A DNA stretch of 64,000 bases from Chitinophaga sancti (GTDB lineage: Bacteria; Bacteroidota; Bacteroidia; Chitinophagales; Chitinophagaceae), in assembly GCF_034087045.1 (NCBI RefSeq), contig NZ_CP139247.1, forward strand, positions 372,001-436,000, given 5' to 3'. A model generated the notes under the pieces. It saw only the letters and a list, made by a program, of their open reading frames with translations, was not told the origin of the DNA and searched no databases. The position numbers and the translations under genes are program-made. Shown in pieces: positions 40,028-49,964 of the stretch (position 1 is its first letter; each line of letters starts with the position of its first letter).

Positions 40028-42502
40028 ATGAATGCCAAACTATTCCTCCGCCACCTATTCCTATCCACCTGTCTCCTGACAGCCGCCGCCGCCTTTGGTC
40101 AAAAACCGGAAGCCATCCGCCTTACCCAAAGAGAAATCCGCTTCGACAACAACTGGCTCTTCCAAAAGGACTCCCTAAAAAAGACCGTCCAGCTACCTCA
40201 CGACTGGAGCATCGAAGACCTCCCTCATCAAAACGACTCTACCATCATAGGGCCTTTCTACAAATACAGCCCCAATAAAGAACAAGGCGCCTACACGGTA
40301 GGCGGCACCGCCTGGTACAGGAAATCGTTTACCCTCCCTGAACTTAACGGCCACCTGCTCCACATCCACTTCGACGGCGTTTACATGAACAGCGAAGTAT
40401 GGATCAATGGCCACCTCCTCGGCAATCACCATTATGGCTATACTCCCTTTACCTACGACCTGACTCCCTACCTCTCTCCAGCAGGAAAAGTCAATACCAT
40501 CGAGGTACAAGTTAAAAACGAAGGTCTCAACTCCCGCTGGTACACCGGCTCCGGCATCTACCGCCATGTATACCTGGTCTATTTACCAGCACTACACCTG
40601 GATGTGGAAAACATCGCTATCACCACAAAACAGGATGCAATCGAGGACATAAAAAACACTATTCAGGATTCCAATTCCATCATCCCCCCCACAAAAGCAA
40701 CAACTCAATACACCACAAAAACTACAGGTCAGGACGCCAATATTATTTTCCCCACCACCAACCCTACATTCCAGGCTACCATCCAGGTCAATACCACCAT
40801 CCCCGAAGGTACCCACCTTCACCTCCGCCTACTCGACACCACCAATACCGTCGTAGCTGAATCAAATACCAACACTATCACCATCAATAACCCACAACTT
40901 TGGTCACCAAACCGCCCTTATCGTTATAAAACCGAAATAACCCTCCAAAAAGACAATACACCCCTCGATAAAGTCATTATTCCAACCGGTATCAGAGAAG
41001 TCAAAATTGACCCTAAAATTGGCCTTTTAATCAATGGTACCCGCACTCTCCTCAGAGGTGCCAACATCCACCACGACAATGGCCTCCTCGGTGCCGCCGC
41101 CTTTGATCGTGCCGAAGAAAGGAAAATCGTGCTGCTGAAAGAAAATGGTTTCAACGCCATCCGTACCAGCCATAATCCTCCCTCTCCCAAATTCCTGGAA
41201 GTGTGTGACAGCCTCGGTATGCTCGTCATCGACGAAGCCTTCGATACCTGGGAAGATGAAAAAACACCTTTCGACTACTCCCGTTACTTCCGCGACAATC
41301 ATACTAAAGACCTCGAATCCATGATTCGTCGCGACAGAAACCACCCCTCCATCATTATGTGGAGCATTGGGAATGAAATCCCTGAAAGAGCAGAATTCAG
41401 AGGCCTCCTTCTTACCAAAGAACTCAGCGCTACCATCAAATCACTCGATACTACCCGCCTCATCACCGCCGCTTTCAACAACTTTGGCCGTGGCTCCCTC
41501 AAATGGGAAGATGCAGATGCACCCCTCGCTCTCCTGGATGTGGCTGGGTATAACTACCTCTGGGGCAATTATTACCTCGATAAAAAGAGAGTACCCAACC
41601 GTATCATGGTGGGCACTGAAAGCACCGTGCAGGATTTACAAAATGCCTGGAATCATGTAGAAGGGTTAAACTGGATCATCGGTGATTTTGCCTGGGCAGG
41701 CATGGACTACCTTGGAGAAGCCGGTATCGGACACACCATTCACGGTGATAAAGACAGCGCACGCCTTACCTGGCCATGGTTCAATGCATGGTGCGGCGAC
41801 CTCGATATTACAGGCGAGAAAAAACCACAATCATTTTACAGAGATGTAGTATGGAGAAGGAGCCCTATCGAAATACTCGTACACTCACCAGATACAACCA
41901 AAGAAAAAACCAGTTTCTGGGGATGGCCGGATGAACTCCCTCGCTGGTCATATCCTGAACACCTGAGAAAACCTTTGAAAGTGAGAGTCTTTACCCGTGC
42001 CAAATATGTAAAATTTGAGCAAAACGGAGAAGTGCTGGCGACTAAAGAAACGGCTACTGACCTGACAGCTACTTTCGATGTACTGGTGAAACCCGGAACC
42101 ATCGTAGCCAATGCACTGGATAGAAATAGAAAGCCGATAGGAATGAGGTACCTCGTATCTACCTCCGAACCTGCCGCCATTGCGTTAGGTGCTGATACTA
42201 CCACCATTCAGGCAGACCCTGAATCGCTTTCCTATATCAATGTAGCGATAATGGACGCTGAAGGGAATGTAGTACCTTATGCCGACCTGAAATTAAATAT
42301 CAGGATCTCAGGACCGGCTGTGCTTGCAGGAGCAGGAAGTGGGTGTCCAAATAGAATGGCCAGTTTTCAGCAGCCAACACTTACCACCTTTAGGGGGAAA
42401 GGATTGATTATCCTGCGGAATACCGGCCATGCTGGAAAGATTAAAGTAGAAGTAACCGGTGATCACTTGAAAACAGGATATATCACCGTGAAAGTAAAAT
42501 AG
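40028..42502 (+). CDS. Secreted GH2 beta-galactosidase-like enzyme
   Basis: 824 residues. Signal peptide to AAAAFGQ. Sugar-binding jelly roll (RFDNNWLFQKDS, LPHDWSIEDLP, GTAWYRKSF, ~35-180), Ig-like domain with a Thr/Asn/Gln-rich insertion (~205-245), then the barrel: acid/base in MWSIGNEIPER (Glu ~448) and nucleophile in MVGTESTVQD (~535), followed by the C-terminal DUF4982-like and Ig-like domains. Length and order match Bacteroidota GH2 enzymes. Acts on beta-galactosides or related beta-linked sugars. Confidence 0.92.
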   Translation: MNAKLFLRHLFLSTCLLTAAAAFGQKPEAIRLTQREIRFDNNWLFQKDSLKKTVQLPHDWSIEDLPHQNDSTIIGPFYKYSPNKEQGAYTVGGTAWYRKSFTLPELNGHLLHIHFDGVYMNSEVWINGHLLGNHHYGYTPFTYDLTPYLSPAGKVNTIEVQVKNEGLNSRWYTGSGIYRHVYLVYLPALHLDVENIAITTKQDAIEDIKNTIQDSNSIIPPTKATTQYTTKTTGQDANIIFPTTNPTFQATIQVNTTIPEGTHLHLRLLDTTNTVVAESNTNTITINNPQLWSPNRPYRYKTEITLQKDNTPLDKVIIPTGIREVKIDPKIGLLINGTRTLLRGANIHHDNGLLGAAAFDRAEERKIVLLKENGFNAIRTSHNPPSPKFLEVCDSLGMLVIDEAFDTWEDEKTPFDYSRYFRDNHTKDLESMIRRDRNHPSIIMWSIGNEIPERAEFRGLLLTKELSATIKSLDTTRLITAAFNNFGRGSLKWEDADAPLALLDVAGYNYLWGNYYLDKKRVPNRIMVGTESTVQDLQNAWNHVEGLNWIIGDFAWAGMDYLGEAGIGHTIHGDKDSARLTWPWFNAWCGDLDITGEKKPQSFYRDVVWRRSPIEILVHSPDTTKEKTSFWGWPDELPRWSYPEHLRKPLKVRVFTRAKYVKFEQNGEVLATKETATDLTATFDVLVKPGTIVANALDRNRKPIGMRYLVSTSEPAAIALGADTTTIQADPESLSYINVAIMDAEGNVVPYADLKLNIRISGPAVLAGAGSGCPNRMASFQQPTLTTFRGKGLIILRNTGHAGKIKVEVTGDHLKTGYITVKVK

Positions 42503-42677
42503 AATAAAGTAAAGTAGAAATAGAAAGCAATCGTGAATGCATAACTTAAAGTTACCAGATAGTCGATAAGTCGATAAGGCAATTAGAAACTGATCCAATA
42601 ACCTCACCTACATCTTATCACCTAAGCTATAATTCAATCTGTAATCGATTTAATCCATAACATTAAATACCTGATCC

Positions 42678-43922
42678 CTAATGTATCACTATCGCATCAT
42701 CCCCCTCATGCATCACTATCGGATGCTTAATCTGCCTGCGCCCTATCACCAACACCACCACCGACATCACCGCTGTACCTGCCATAATCATCACCATCGG
42801 CAACGCCGTATGACTATCAAACAAACTCACCCCCACTGACGCCAACGCACCTATTCCCATCTGCGTAGCCCCCATCAACGCCGCCGCACTACCCGCATGC
42901 TTCTTAAAAGGTGCGATAGACAATGCCGACGTATTTGGATTCGCAAAACCCACACAACTCAAAAATATAAATAACAACCCTATCACCTGCGGTAACTGAT
43001 ACCAACCCTGGTATTCTCCCACCAAAAACAATATCCCCGTCAATGCCTGCGCAATCACCGCCACCTTTACCACCTGATCACTTCTATAACGACGCAGCAC
43101 CCAACTGTTTACCTGGCTAGACCCAATCAACCCCACCGATAACCCCGCAAAGATCCATCCATACACCGTCTTATCCAGGTGAAAGATCTCCATAAACACC
43201 ACCGGCGAACCCGATACATAAGCAAACAATCCCGCAAATGCAAACGACCCCGACAAAGTATAAGTATAAAACTGTGGCTCTTTAATCACTACCAGAAAAT
43301 TGCTAATTATCGGCCCCGGCTTTAAAGACATATTCACATCCGGCTCATAACTCTCCGGCAATAAAAATATACTCGCCAATAATACCAACACCCCCAATCC
43401 ACCTAATATTATAAACACCGCATGCCATCCCAATGCCAACGTTACATAACCACCCACTGTAGGCGCAATCATTGGAGAAGCCCCTACTACCAGCATCAAC
43501 AATGCAAATACCCTCGCATTCTGTTCCACCGGAAACAAATCCCTCACCATCGCAATCGCAGCTACTGCCGCTGCACAACTACCAATAGCCTGGAAGAAAC
43601 GTAATATCACCAACCCCTGCAGACTATGCACACATGTACATCCTGCAGATGCTAAAATGTAAAGGCAAAGCCCAAAATACAGCGGCTTCTTCCGACCAAA
43701 ACGATCTAAAAGTGGTCCGTACAATAACTGTCCGGCAGAGATACCGATAAAATAACTGGATAAGGAAAGGCCAACTTCTGCGGTAGTCACCCCCAGGTCT
43801 TTTGCAATGGAGTCAAAGCCTGGAAGATACATATCAATAGAGAAGGGTCCTAATGCTGTCAGTGATCCTAAAATAAAAATAAGAAGGGATTTCCCGCGCG
43901 ACGAGGATTCCGATGTTTGCAT
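42678..43922 (-). CDS. Bcr/CflA-family MFS drug-efflux transporter
   Basis: 414 residues, 12 membrane helices. MFS signature A appears as GPLLDRFGRKKPLYFG between TM2 and TM3; the start LGSLTALGPFSIDMYLPGF is the hallmark of the Bcr/CflA (DHA1) group with the acidic residue in TM1. Proton-driven export of small molecules; substrate unknown. A terminator lies upstream (43963), separating it from the next gene. Confidence 0.92.
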   Translation of the reverse strand: MQTSESSSRGKSLLIFILGSLTALGPFSIDMYLPGFDSIAKDLGVTTAEVGLSLSSYFIGISAGQLLYGPLLDRFGRKKPLYFGLCLYILASAGCTCVHSLQGLVILRFFQAIGSCAAAVAAIAMVRDLFPVEQNARVFALLMLVVGASPMIAPTVGGYVTLALGWHAVFIILGGLGVLVLLASIFLLPESYEPDVNMSLKPGPIISNFLVVIKEPQFYTYTLSGSFAFAGLFAYVSGSPVVFMEIFHLDKTVYGWIFAGLSVGLIGSSQVNSWVLRRYRSDQVVKVAVIAQALTGILFLVGEYQGWYQLPQVIGLLFIFLSCVGFANPNTSALSIAPFKKHAGSAAALMGATQMGIGALASVGVSLFDSHTALPMVMIMAGTAVMSVVVLVIGRRQIKHPIVMHEGDDAIVIH

Positions 43923-43962
43923 AGCTCGTGATTAATTCACGAAATTAACCTGCTTTCAGCGA

Positions 43963-43996
43963 AAAAAAGCTTTTACATTATGGTAAAAGCTTTTTT
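43963..43996 (-). terminator. Intrinsic terminator
   Basis: Perfect stem AAAAAAGCTTTTAC / GTAAAAGCTTTTTT with loop ATTATG, 41 bp after the stop of the lipoprotein gene at 44037. Confidence 0.8.
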
Positions 43997-44036
43997 AAAT
44001 TAAAAATGAAAATATTTAAAGTGGATGAACGCTCTC

Positions 44037-44768
44037 TTACTTAAAAAAACCGCCCGCCGTGGTCATCTTCTCTACCCATATCCCACACCCCTTCGGCAAC
44101 ACAAACTCACTCACCCCCACTCTATTCACCCTCGGATTCCAATCATACGTATACCCCATCCTCGTCCATGGATAATGCGCGCCACCCGGTGCCAGTGGCT
44201 GAAAGTAAGATGAAATAATATACCCGTTAAACCACGCCTTATACTCCTCCGATACACCAGCTGACAATACCGGACCCGCATGTGTCGTCGTCACATCCGG
44301 ATTACCCGCAGGTCTATACAACTTACCCGCCGGTACCCATACCTGTGCGATATACTTATTGCCATTCACTGGCGGTAACCCCAGCATCTGGCTCAAACGC
44401 AACAACGTATCTGAAGTTGGTGAAAACGTACTTCCCAACCTGTACTTCATCTGGTTGGGAATGAATAACCACATCTCTCCCCAACTATTGTTGATCGAAT
44501 CTCCGGGAGGAAAGCTATTAGGATACTTCATAAAAGTACCCATCAACACATACTGCTGTCCGTTAATCGTTTTCCACTGTAGTACAGGATTCCCTGCAGT
44601 GATCGTCTGCAGCGTGTCGATTGTTTTAGTGGTGTCTGCGATCATCGCCTGGTTAATGGACCTGTTATAAACTTTGTCCAACGGCTCGTTGCTACCATAC
44701 CCATCCCGGGTGGTTCTACAGGCAACCGCCAATAGGGCGATCAGCATCAAATTGCGAAAGGTCTTCAT
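44037..44768 (-). CDS. Lipoprotein of unknown function
   Basis: 243 residues from ATG 44768 (MKTFRNLMLIALLAVAC); an in-frame ATG 12 codons upstream would spoil the signal peptide. Lipobox LAVAC (Cys ~17). Mature part is beta-rich: VLQWKTINGQQYVLMGTF, GEMWLFIPNQMKYRLG, KYIAQVWVPAGKLYRPAG and a C-terminal MGYTYDWNPRVNRVGVSEFV. Family not recognised. Probably faces the periplasm or the surface. Confidence 0.65.
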   Translation of the reverse strand: MKTFRNLMLIALLAVACRTTRDGYGSNEPLDKVYNRSINQAMIADTTKTIDTLQTITAGNPVLQWKTINGQQYVLMGTFMKYPNSFPPGDSINNSWGEMWLFIPNQMKYRLGSTFSPTSDTLLRLSQMLGLPPVNGNKYIAQVWVPAGKLYRPAGNPDVTTTHAGPVLSAGVSEEYKAWFNGYIISSYFQPLAPGGAHYPWTRMGYTYDWNPRVNRVGVSEFVLPKGCGIWVEKMTTAGGFFK

Positions 44769-44859
44769 GTCGGGGTGTAATTTAGTCAAAGTTAACATCC
44801 TCAAATGGGATATTGTTCACTTTGCCACATTTATATGTAGGTCAACTAGTTACACAAAA

Positions 44860-44883
44860 AAGGCTGTCGTAACTGACAGCCTT
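44860..44883 (-). terminator. Intrinsic terminator of the dehydrogenase gene
   Basis: Stem AAGGCTGTC / GACAGCCTT, loop GTAACT, with an A-tract at 44855-44861 that gives a U-run on the minus transcript; 6 bp after the stop at 44889. Confidence 0.8.
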
Positions 44884-44888
44884 CTCAT

Positions 44889-45731
44889 TTATGCTAAATA
44901 CTTCAATATCGCAATCATATCCTCATCTCCCAATCCCTCCTTCACCGCACCCTCCAACGCCTTATTCAATGTCACTCCTGCCGGCGTATCCATTCCCTGC
45001 GCTATCGCCAACCTGATATCCTTCGCCAACAACTTCAATGCAAACGCTGGTGCAAAATTTCCATTAATAATCCCCGGCGTCTTTATCTTCGTAATACCAC
45101 TCCCTACAGCACCTTCATTAATCAGCGGTAACAACTTATCAGGCCCTATACCATGCTTTTGAGCAAATATCACCGCCTCTGCCAATCCCTGCACTGTAAT
45201 TCCCAGAAACGCATTGATGGCCAGTTTCGCATAGTTCCCCGCACCATTATCCCCCAACAACGTAGCCGACTTACCCAAACTATCAAATACCGGTTTCGCC
45301 CTTTCAAAATCCGCCTCATTCCCACCTACCAATATTATCAACTGACGATCTTCCGCAGGTTTTACACTCCCGGATACAGGCGCATCCAGATAAGCAATTC
45401 CCTTTTCTCTGACACGAGCCGCCATTGCCCTCGTTGTATCCGGAGATACCGTACTCATATCAATCGCCAGTAATCCATCAGCTAACGGTGCTGCCAGCAA
45501 CTGATCCCAGATCTCCTGCAACGCCGCATCATCCGACACCATCGTAATAACACAATCTACATCCTTCACAAGTTCCGCCGGTGTTGCAGCTACCGTCACA
45601 CCAGTTTCCTTTGCAAATTCATTTGCCTTTGCTACCGTGCGGTTATACACCTTCACATCAAATCCTGCCTTTACCAGGTTCTTCACCATAGGTTTACCCA
45701 TGTTACCGAGTCCTGCCCATCCTATTTTCAT
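44889..45731 (-). CDS. NAD(P)-dependent beta-hydroxyacid dehydrogenase (HIBADH/GarR-like)
   Basis: 280 residues. Rossmann motif IGWAGLGNMGKPMVKNL (~3-19), substrate loop YLDAPVSGSVKPAE (Ser/Gly ~120), catalytic Lys in NGAGNYAKLAINAFLG (~172) and the final KLLAKDIRLAIAQG. Members oxidise 3-hydroxyisobutyrate, tartronate semialdehyde or related substrates, or reduce imines; specificity unclear. Followed by a terminator. Confidence 0.9.
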   Translation of the reverse strand: MKIGWAGLGNMGKPMVKNLVKAGFDVKVYNRTVAKANEFAKETGVTVAATPAELVKDVDCVITMVSDDAALQEIWDQLLAAPLADGLLAIDMSTVSPDTTRAMAARVREKGIAYLDAPVSGSVKPAEDRQLIILVGGNEADFERAKPVFDSLGKSATLLGDNGAGNYAKLAINAFLGITVQGLAEAVIFAQKHGIGPDKLLPLINEGAVGSGITKIKTPGIINGNFAPAFALKLLAKDIRLAIAQGMDTPAGVTLNKALEGAVKEGLGDEDMIAILKYLA

Positions 45732-45775
45732 AATACCAGTTTAAAAAAAATGCCGCAAAAATTTGCGACATTAAG

Positions 45776-46132
45776 TTACTGTGCAATTTTTAAAGCGGGG
45801 ATATTTTCTTCAGGAAGTTGGAATACATTTCCTTTCAACTGTTGGCACAAACTATCTAATTCAGCTACCACTGCATCTTTTGTTTTGTTATAACACGCCA
45901 GGTCTACGTCCTTTGTTTTTTCCAGCACAAAGTAATATTGTTTTACATTCCCGAATGTCTCTAATAAGATCGTGGAGACATGAGGGTCCCTGCCCTGTCG
46001 AAGGTTAGAGATTTGCCTGGCAGTAAGTAGTGATGCCACATCCATCAACATCATACGCAGTTCGAAACTACTGTTCGCATCGCGGTAATGTTCTGCCGCT
46101 ATCCGTTCTTTTATCTGCAGGATCTCTATCAT
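45776..46132 (-). CDS. Small helical protein of unknown function
   Basis: 118 residues, no signal peptide, nearly all helix: MIEILQIKERIAAEHYRDA, ELRMMLMDVASLLTARQ, VSTILLETFGNVKQYYFVL, VAELDSLCQQLKGN. Looks like a small helical bundle. Located 44 bp upstream of the dehydrogenase on the same strand, so it may be in the same transcript. Not recognised. Confidence 0.6.
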   Translation of the reverse strand: MIEILQIKERIAAEHYRDANSSFELRMMLMDVASLLTARQISNLRQGRDPHVSTILLETFGNVKQYYFVLEKTKDVDLACYNKTKDAVVAELDSLCQQLKGNVFQLPEENIPALKIAQ

Positions 46133-46283
46133 AGTACATATGTATAAAAAATACCATTAGTTCAATTTTCAAACCAGGCACTATTTAGATACAATATTAA
46201 CATAATACAAACAAATACCACAAAACAAAGAAAATATTACACAATACCGTGGAGGAGATTCTCCACAATTTGGGGGCATAAAA

Positions 46284-46317
46284 AAACGCTTTTGCCCCCT
46301 AAAAGACAAAAGCGTTT
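46284..46317 (-). terminator. Intrinsic terminator of dps
   Basis: Stem AAACGCTTTTG / CAAAAGCGTTT with a 12-nt loop; 18 bp after the stop at 46335. The U-run on the minus transcript comes from the A-tract at 46279-46286. Confidence 0.85.
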
Positions 46318-46334
46318 AACATAATTAATTTCAC

Positions 46335-46805
46335 TTATTTCAAATAAGAACGCAGGAACCATGCCCACTCCTCATGCTCCTTCAATACCCCTGTCAGGAA
46401 ATCTGCGGTACCCGTATCCTTATACTCATCCTCCACCTTCTCTATATTCGCACGCACGCCACGAATAAGCGTCTCATGGTCATCCAGCAAATTCTTAATC
46501 TGGGTATTCTGATCATTCGTATAATCCCCTTCCTGCAGGTTAGCCAGTTTCAGGTAATCTGCCAGGCGGCCTTCGGCATAATGTCCAATCTTACGTACAC
46601 GCTCCGCTACCCCATCAATCGTTTCTGCCAGTTCTGTGTACAGTCTTTCATACAACTTATGCAACTCCATAAAACTTGGACTCTCGATGTTCCAATGGTA
46701 ATTGCGTGTCTTCGCAAATAACACCTGTTCATCTGCCAGTAATTGATTTAAGATAAGGGCAACAGCCTGCGTGTTCTTTTCGCTGATTCCAATATTAGCT
46801 TTCAT
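46335..46805 (-). CDS. dps: Dps-family ferritin-like DNA-protection protein
   Basis: 156 residues. Ferroxidase ligands at the dimer interface appear in RNYHWNIESPSFMELHKLYE (His ~40) and the following helix ELAETIDGVAERVR (Asp/Glu ~67-71); the C-terminal helix ends EWAWFLRSYLK. Dodecameric Dps oxidises and stores iron and protects DNA in oxidative stress or starvation. The conserved W-helix pattern makes the call firm. A 100-residue gene lies 18 bp upstream on the same strand. Confidence 0.93.
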   Translation of the reverse strand: MKANIGISEKNTQAVALILNQLLADEQVLFAKTRNYHWNIESPSFMELHKLYERLYTELAETIDGVAERVRKIGHYAEGRLADYLKLANLQEGDYTNDQNTQIKNLLDDHETLIRGVRANIEKVEDEYKDTGTADFLTGVLKEHEEWAWFLRSYLK

Positions 46806-46823
46806 ATCAAAATTGTTTATATT

Positions 46824-47126
46824 TTACTTAATCCTTAATTTTTGTAGCATTTCTGTTGTAAGAGTATCCGCTGATGGACCATAGCCCGATACCAGTATAC
46901 CTTTCAGGCCATTTTTACACTCAATAGCATATACCGCTGCCTCGTCCGACGGATCCGAATTACCCTCATACCGGTACACATCCACGATACTGAAATCATC
47001 CACATGAATCTTATCTTCCGACGATACGATATAATTGTCTTCCAGATTAAAATCAATAGTAAAGCCTTTTTTCTTCAAAGCGGCAATAGCATTGGTAACA
47101 GTATCATAATGCAATTGGTGTTCCAT
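46824..47126 (-). CDS. Small conserved protein, often annotated as PRPP-synthetase-like
   Basis: 100 residues: YDTVTNAIAALKKKGFTIDF, then FSIVDVYRYEGNSDPSDEA and AVYAIECKNGLKGILVSGYG. I recognise this as a short stand-alone family in Bacteroidota that databases sometimes label phosphoribosylpyrophosphate synthetase, although it is far too short and lacks the PRPP-binding loop; true function unknown. Same strand and 18 bp upstream of dps, suggesting a stress-linked role. Confidence 0.7.
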   Translation of the reverse strand: MEHQLHYDTVTNAIAALKKKGFTIDFNLEDNYIVSSEDKIHVDDFSIVDVYRYEGNSDPSDEAAVYAIECKNGLKGILVSGYGPSADTLTTEMLQKLRIK

Positions 47127-47710
47127 AAATTAAATATTTAACAAAGTGAGCATATTCACATTCTTCCGCAGGAGCAGGGGATACTTTCAAACAGTATGCT
47201 ATATTAAGCATTTTTGTCCAAACACAGAAGGCCGCTCCTTGACAGAAACGGCCAATTACAATCAAGCTCCACTGTATGAATAAAGGAAGGAATGAACATT
47301 TTTCCATTGAAACAAAGCTAACTCCCTAAACAGCTACTGTCAATTGACAAAACATATTATCTGTTGTACTTTTCGTGGGTACAACCTAAATTCTCACCTT
47401 TAGTGACCACCCCGCCAATATTCACCTCTCATTACAAACCAATAATCAGGTTTCACCACATAAAATCATTACCCGCATTTTTTCAGATAATGCACTGCGA
47501 TTTATAAAGACTTATTTTATATAAAATCGCCCTTAGACCAGTTAAGAATCCGAAAGTTTAATCTTAACCGGTTACTTTTTTTTAACGTAAAAAAGACCTT
47601 TTATTTTACCTCAACAATCCTACTCTTTACCGACAAAACTCGCTTCCAATCACGATTGTAGATACATTTACAAAAGCGACCAACACAAATATTTAATTAA
47701 ACATCGTGCC
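47127..47710. other. Gene-free stretch of ~580 bp
   Basis: A/T-rich upstream region shared by the divergent small gene (47126) and dioxygenase (47711). A weak dyad GGCCG/CGGCC lies near 47229-47251. I see no gene or clear promoter consensus. Confidence 0.5.
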
Positions 47711-48466
47711 ATGGAAAGAAAAATCTTCTTGAAAAACACCCTCGCTGCTTTAGGTTTAGCAGCCGTTGCCCCACTGGCAGTATCGTCCTGCGGAAAAGAC
47801 ACAGATACGACTACCAGCACAGACGGTACTACCACTGACAGCACCACTACCAACACTGGTAGTACAACTACATCCTGCACTGTTACAGACACTGAAACAG
47901 CAGGACCATATCCTACCAAAACCCCATCTTCCTATGTAAGAAGTAACATTGTCGATGGTCAATCCGGTGTACCACTCACTGTGAAAATTACCATCGCCAA
48001 TACAAATAACAGTTGTGCAGCACTCTCCGGTGCACTGGTAGATATATGGCATTGCACCGCTGTGGGCTACTACTCTGAATATGTAGTAAACCCCGGTGGT
48101 GGATATTCCAGTGTTGACTATACCTCTTCTCACTTTCTGAGAGGACGTCAAACAACCGATTCCAGCGGATTAGTTACTTTCACCAGTATCTTCCCAGGTT
48201 GGTATTCAGGCAGAGCGCCACACATCCATGTGCATGTGTACAATAGCAGCGGTACATCTCTGCTCATCACCCAGATCGCGTTCCCAACTGATGTTTGTAA
48301 CACGGTGTACACCACTGCTACTGACTACATAGCTCACGGTACACAGGATACATCCAACACCTCCGATACGATATTCAGTGACTCCCTTACCAATGAACTC
48401 GCTACTGTAACAGGTAGTGTCTCGGCCGGCTATACACTGACTCACACTATCTACGTCGCGGCATAA
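47711..48466 (+). CDS. Intradiol ring-cleavage dioxygenase-like lipoprotein
   Basis: 251 residues. N-terminal RKIFLKNTLAALGLAAVAP with lipobox VSSC (Cys ~27) and a Thr/Asp/Ser linker (~30-55). The catalytic fold shows TETAGPYPT, DIWHCTAVGYYSEY (first Tyr ligand), FLRGRQTTDSSGLVTF and IFPGWYSGRAPHIHVHV, which carries the second Tyr and both His ligands of the non-haem Fe(III). All four ligands of protocatechuate/catechol dioxygenases are thus present. Secreted members occur in Bacteroidota; natural substrate unknown. Confidence 0.85.
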   Translation: MERKIFLKNTLAALGLAAVAPLAVSSCGKDTDTTTSTDGTTTDSTTTNTGSTTTSCTVTDTETAGPYPTKTPSSYVRSNIVDGQSGVPLTVKITIANTNNSCAALSGALVDIWHCTAVGYYSEYVVNPGGGYSSVDYTSSHFLRGRQTTDSSGLVTFTSIFPGWYSGRAPHIHVHVYNSSGTSLLITQIAFPTDVCNTVYTTATDYIAHGTQDTSNTSDTIFSDSLTNELATVTGSVSAGYTLTHTIYVAA

Positions 48467-48475
48467 ATTCATGGT

Positions 48476-48510
48476 AAGAGCGTGTATCAAAAAAAGATGC
48501 ACGCTCTTTT
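48476..48510 (+). terminator. Intrinsic terminator after the dioxygenase gene
   Basis: Stem AAGAGCGTG / CACGCTCTT with a 15-nt A-rich loop and TTTT; near copy of the hairpin at 14762. Confidence 0.8.
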
Positions 48511-48545
48511 CAATAAAGATACCTCCGCTCATAACTACAGGAACA

Positions 48546-49040
48546 ATGAAATCCATCCGCCTCATATATCGCAAACTCATCGACGCATCGAATACCAAAC
48601 CATGGGATCAAATGCTCTTCGAAGGCTCGTGGTATGAATACCTGCTACAGGCACAAACATTCAATCCCGAAAAAAAGTACAACACCTTCGCTGAACTTAT
48701 CGCCAACGTACCCAATGCAGACAGGATCCACTTTCTCGTTACACCTGCCATCATCGGCTACCTCAAACAACTGAATGGGAGAGTACCTGATATCACCAAC
48801 AGCATTGGTAAAACGTTTTTACCATTCAAAAATTTCAAGTTCGAAATCGTCAACTCTGACATCACAGATAAAAAGAAACACCAGGTAGCAGTGAACTTCA
48901 TTTCTGAACCGCTCATCTGGCATGATACTATCGGCAACCAGCTGCTGGTCACTATTAACAACGAACCGGAGAATGGTGAAACGCTCACAGAAATGTTCAC
49001 CATGCAACCATTCTTAAGTATTTATTCTATTCAATCATGA
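48546..49040 (+). CDS. Protein of unknown function upstream of a pirin-like gene
   Basis: 164 residues from ATG 48546 (MKSIRLIYRKLIDASNTKPW). Cytosolic, mixed alpha/beta, with FAELIANVPNADRIHFLVT and KHQVAVNFISEPLIWHDTIG. Its stop overlaps the next start (ATGA at 49037), so the two are translationally coupled. Family not recognised; likely works with the pirin-like protein. Confidence 0.65.
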   Translation: MKSIRLIYRKLIDASNTKPWDQMLFEGSWYEYLLQAQTFNPEKKYNTFAELIANVPNADRIHFLVTPAIIGYLKQLNGRVPDITNSIGKTFLPFKNFKFEIVNSDITDKKKHQVAVNFISEPLIWHDTIGNQLLVTINNEPENGETLTEMFTMQPFLSIYSIQS

Positions 49041-49717
49041 TACCACAATCAAAAGGAAAAATGTACCTGTCTGATGAACGCGGCTACAACGAAATGCCTT
49101 GGTTCCGTACATACAATACATTCAACTTCGGCAGGTATTTCAATGAACACAAACAACCGTTTGGTGCACTCTATGTACTGAATGAAGATGTATTAGCTGG
49201 TGGCAATGGTTTTCGCATGGAAATCGAAACAGCTTCTGACATTATACTGCTACCCATTGTAGGCGCCATCACCTTCTCTACTGATGACGGACATAATGGT
49301 TTGCTGGAAGCGGGGCAGGTAGAGGTGCTCCACCTCATACGGGGTACTTCATTCGAAGTACGTAATCCATACGAAAATGACTTAGTGAAGTTCCTGCAAT
49401 TATGGATCAAAGCCCCAACAGCAACGTCAGCTACATTGACCACTTTTGACCTCAGCCATAAAGATCAGTTGCACACACTCATAAGTAATGACACCTATTC
49501 ATTGTCTATCGGAAAATTTAATGGCAGGGCTGAAACCAACTACCCACTAAAAGATAAGTCCAAAGGGGTATTCGTATTTAATATAGAAGGGGCTTTTGAA
49601 GTGCAGTACAGACTGCTGCATAATGGCGACGGGCTTGCTTTGTGGGATGTAGATGCAATAGAAATGGAGGCGTTGTCGAGTGATGCCATCATCCTGCTAC
49701 TGGAAGTCGCTATGTAA
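49037..49717 (+). CDS. Pirin/quercetinase-like cupin protein
   Basis: 226 residues. YLSDERGYNEMPWFRTYNTFNFG matches the N-terminal signature of pirin-like bicupins; the first cupin continues FGALYVLNEDVLAGG and the second has YSLSIGKFNGRAETNYPL. The His/Glu metal ligands usual in pirins are only partly visible (MEIETASDIILLP in place of the PHRD-type motif), so metal binding and quercetinase activity are doubtful. Start codon overlaps the previous stop. Confidence 0.75.
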   Translation: MIPQSKGKMYLSDERGYNEMPWFRTYNTFNFGRYFNEHKQPFGALYVLNEDVLAGGNGFRMEIETASDIILLPIVGAITFSTDDGHNGLLEAGQVEVLHLIRGTSFEVRNPYENDLVKFLQLWIKAPTATSATLTTFDLSHKDQLHTLISNDTYSLSIGKFNGRAETNYPLKDKSKGVFVFNIEGAFEVQYRLLHNGDGLALWDVDAIEMEALSSDAIILLLEVAM

Positions 49718-49722
49718 AAAAA

Positions 49723-49750
49723 GCCCCGGGTAATCAGTCCGGGGCCGCAT
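49723..49750 (+). terminator. Intrinsic terminator after the pirin-like gene
   Basis: GC-rich stem GCCCCGG / CCGGGGC with a 9-nt loop, 6 bp after the stop, then CGCATTTT. Confidence 0.75.
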
Positions 49751-49964
49751 TTTCATCACTCTTCCAATTTACCATCTTCATAAGGAGGTCTTGTTTACGC
49801 ATACCTATTTCCTACCCTATAGTATGAGAAGAATGTTCACTAAGATAAAATATTGTTTATCACTGACTGATGATGCGAATCAGCAAATGCTGTGATAGTC
49901 GTAAGGCACTAAAATAACCGCTACAGCCTCTTCACGTGATTCGAATATACGGTAGTCAAAGCCA

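Noticed and set aside
46824..47126. Phosphoribosylpyrophosphate synthetase
   Set aside because: At 100 residues it lacks the PRPP-binding loop and catalytic domains; the name is a database habit.
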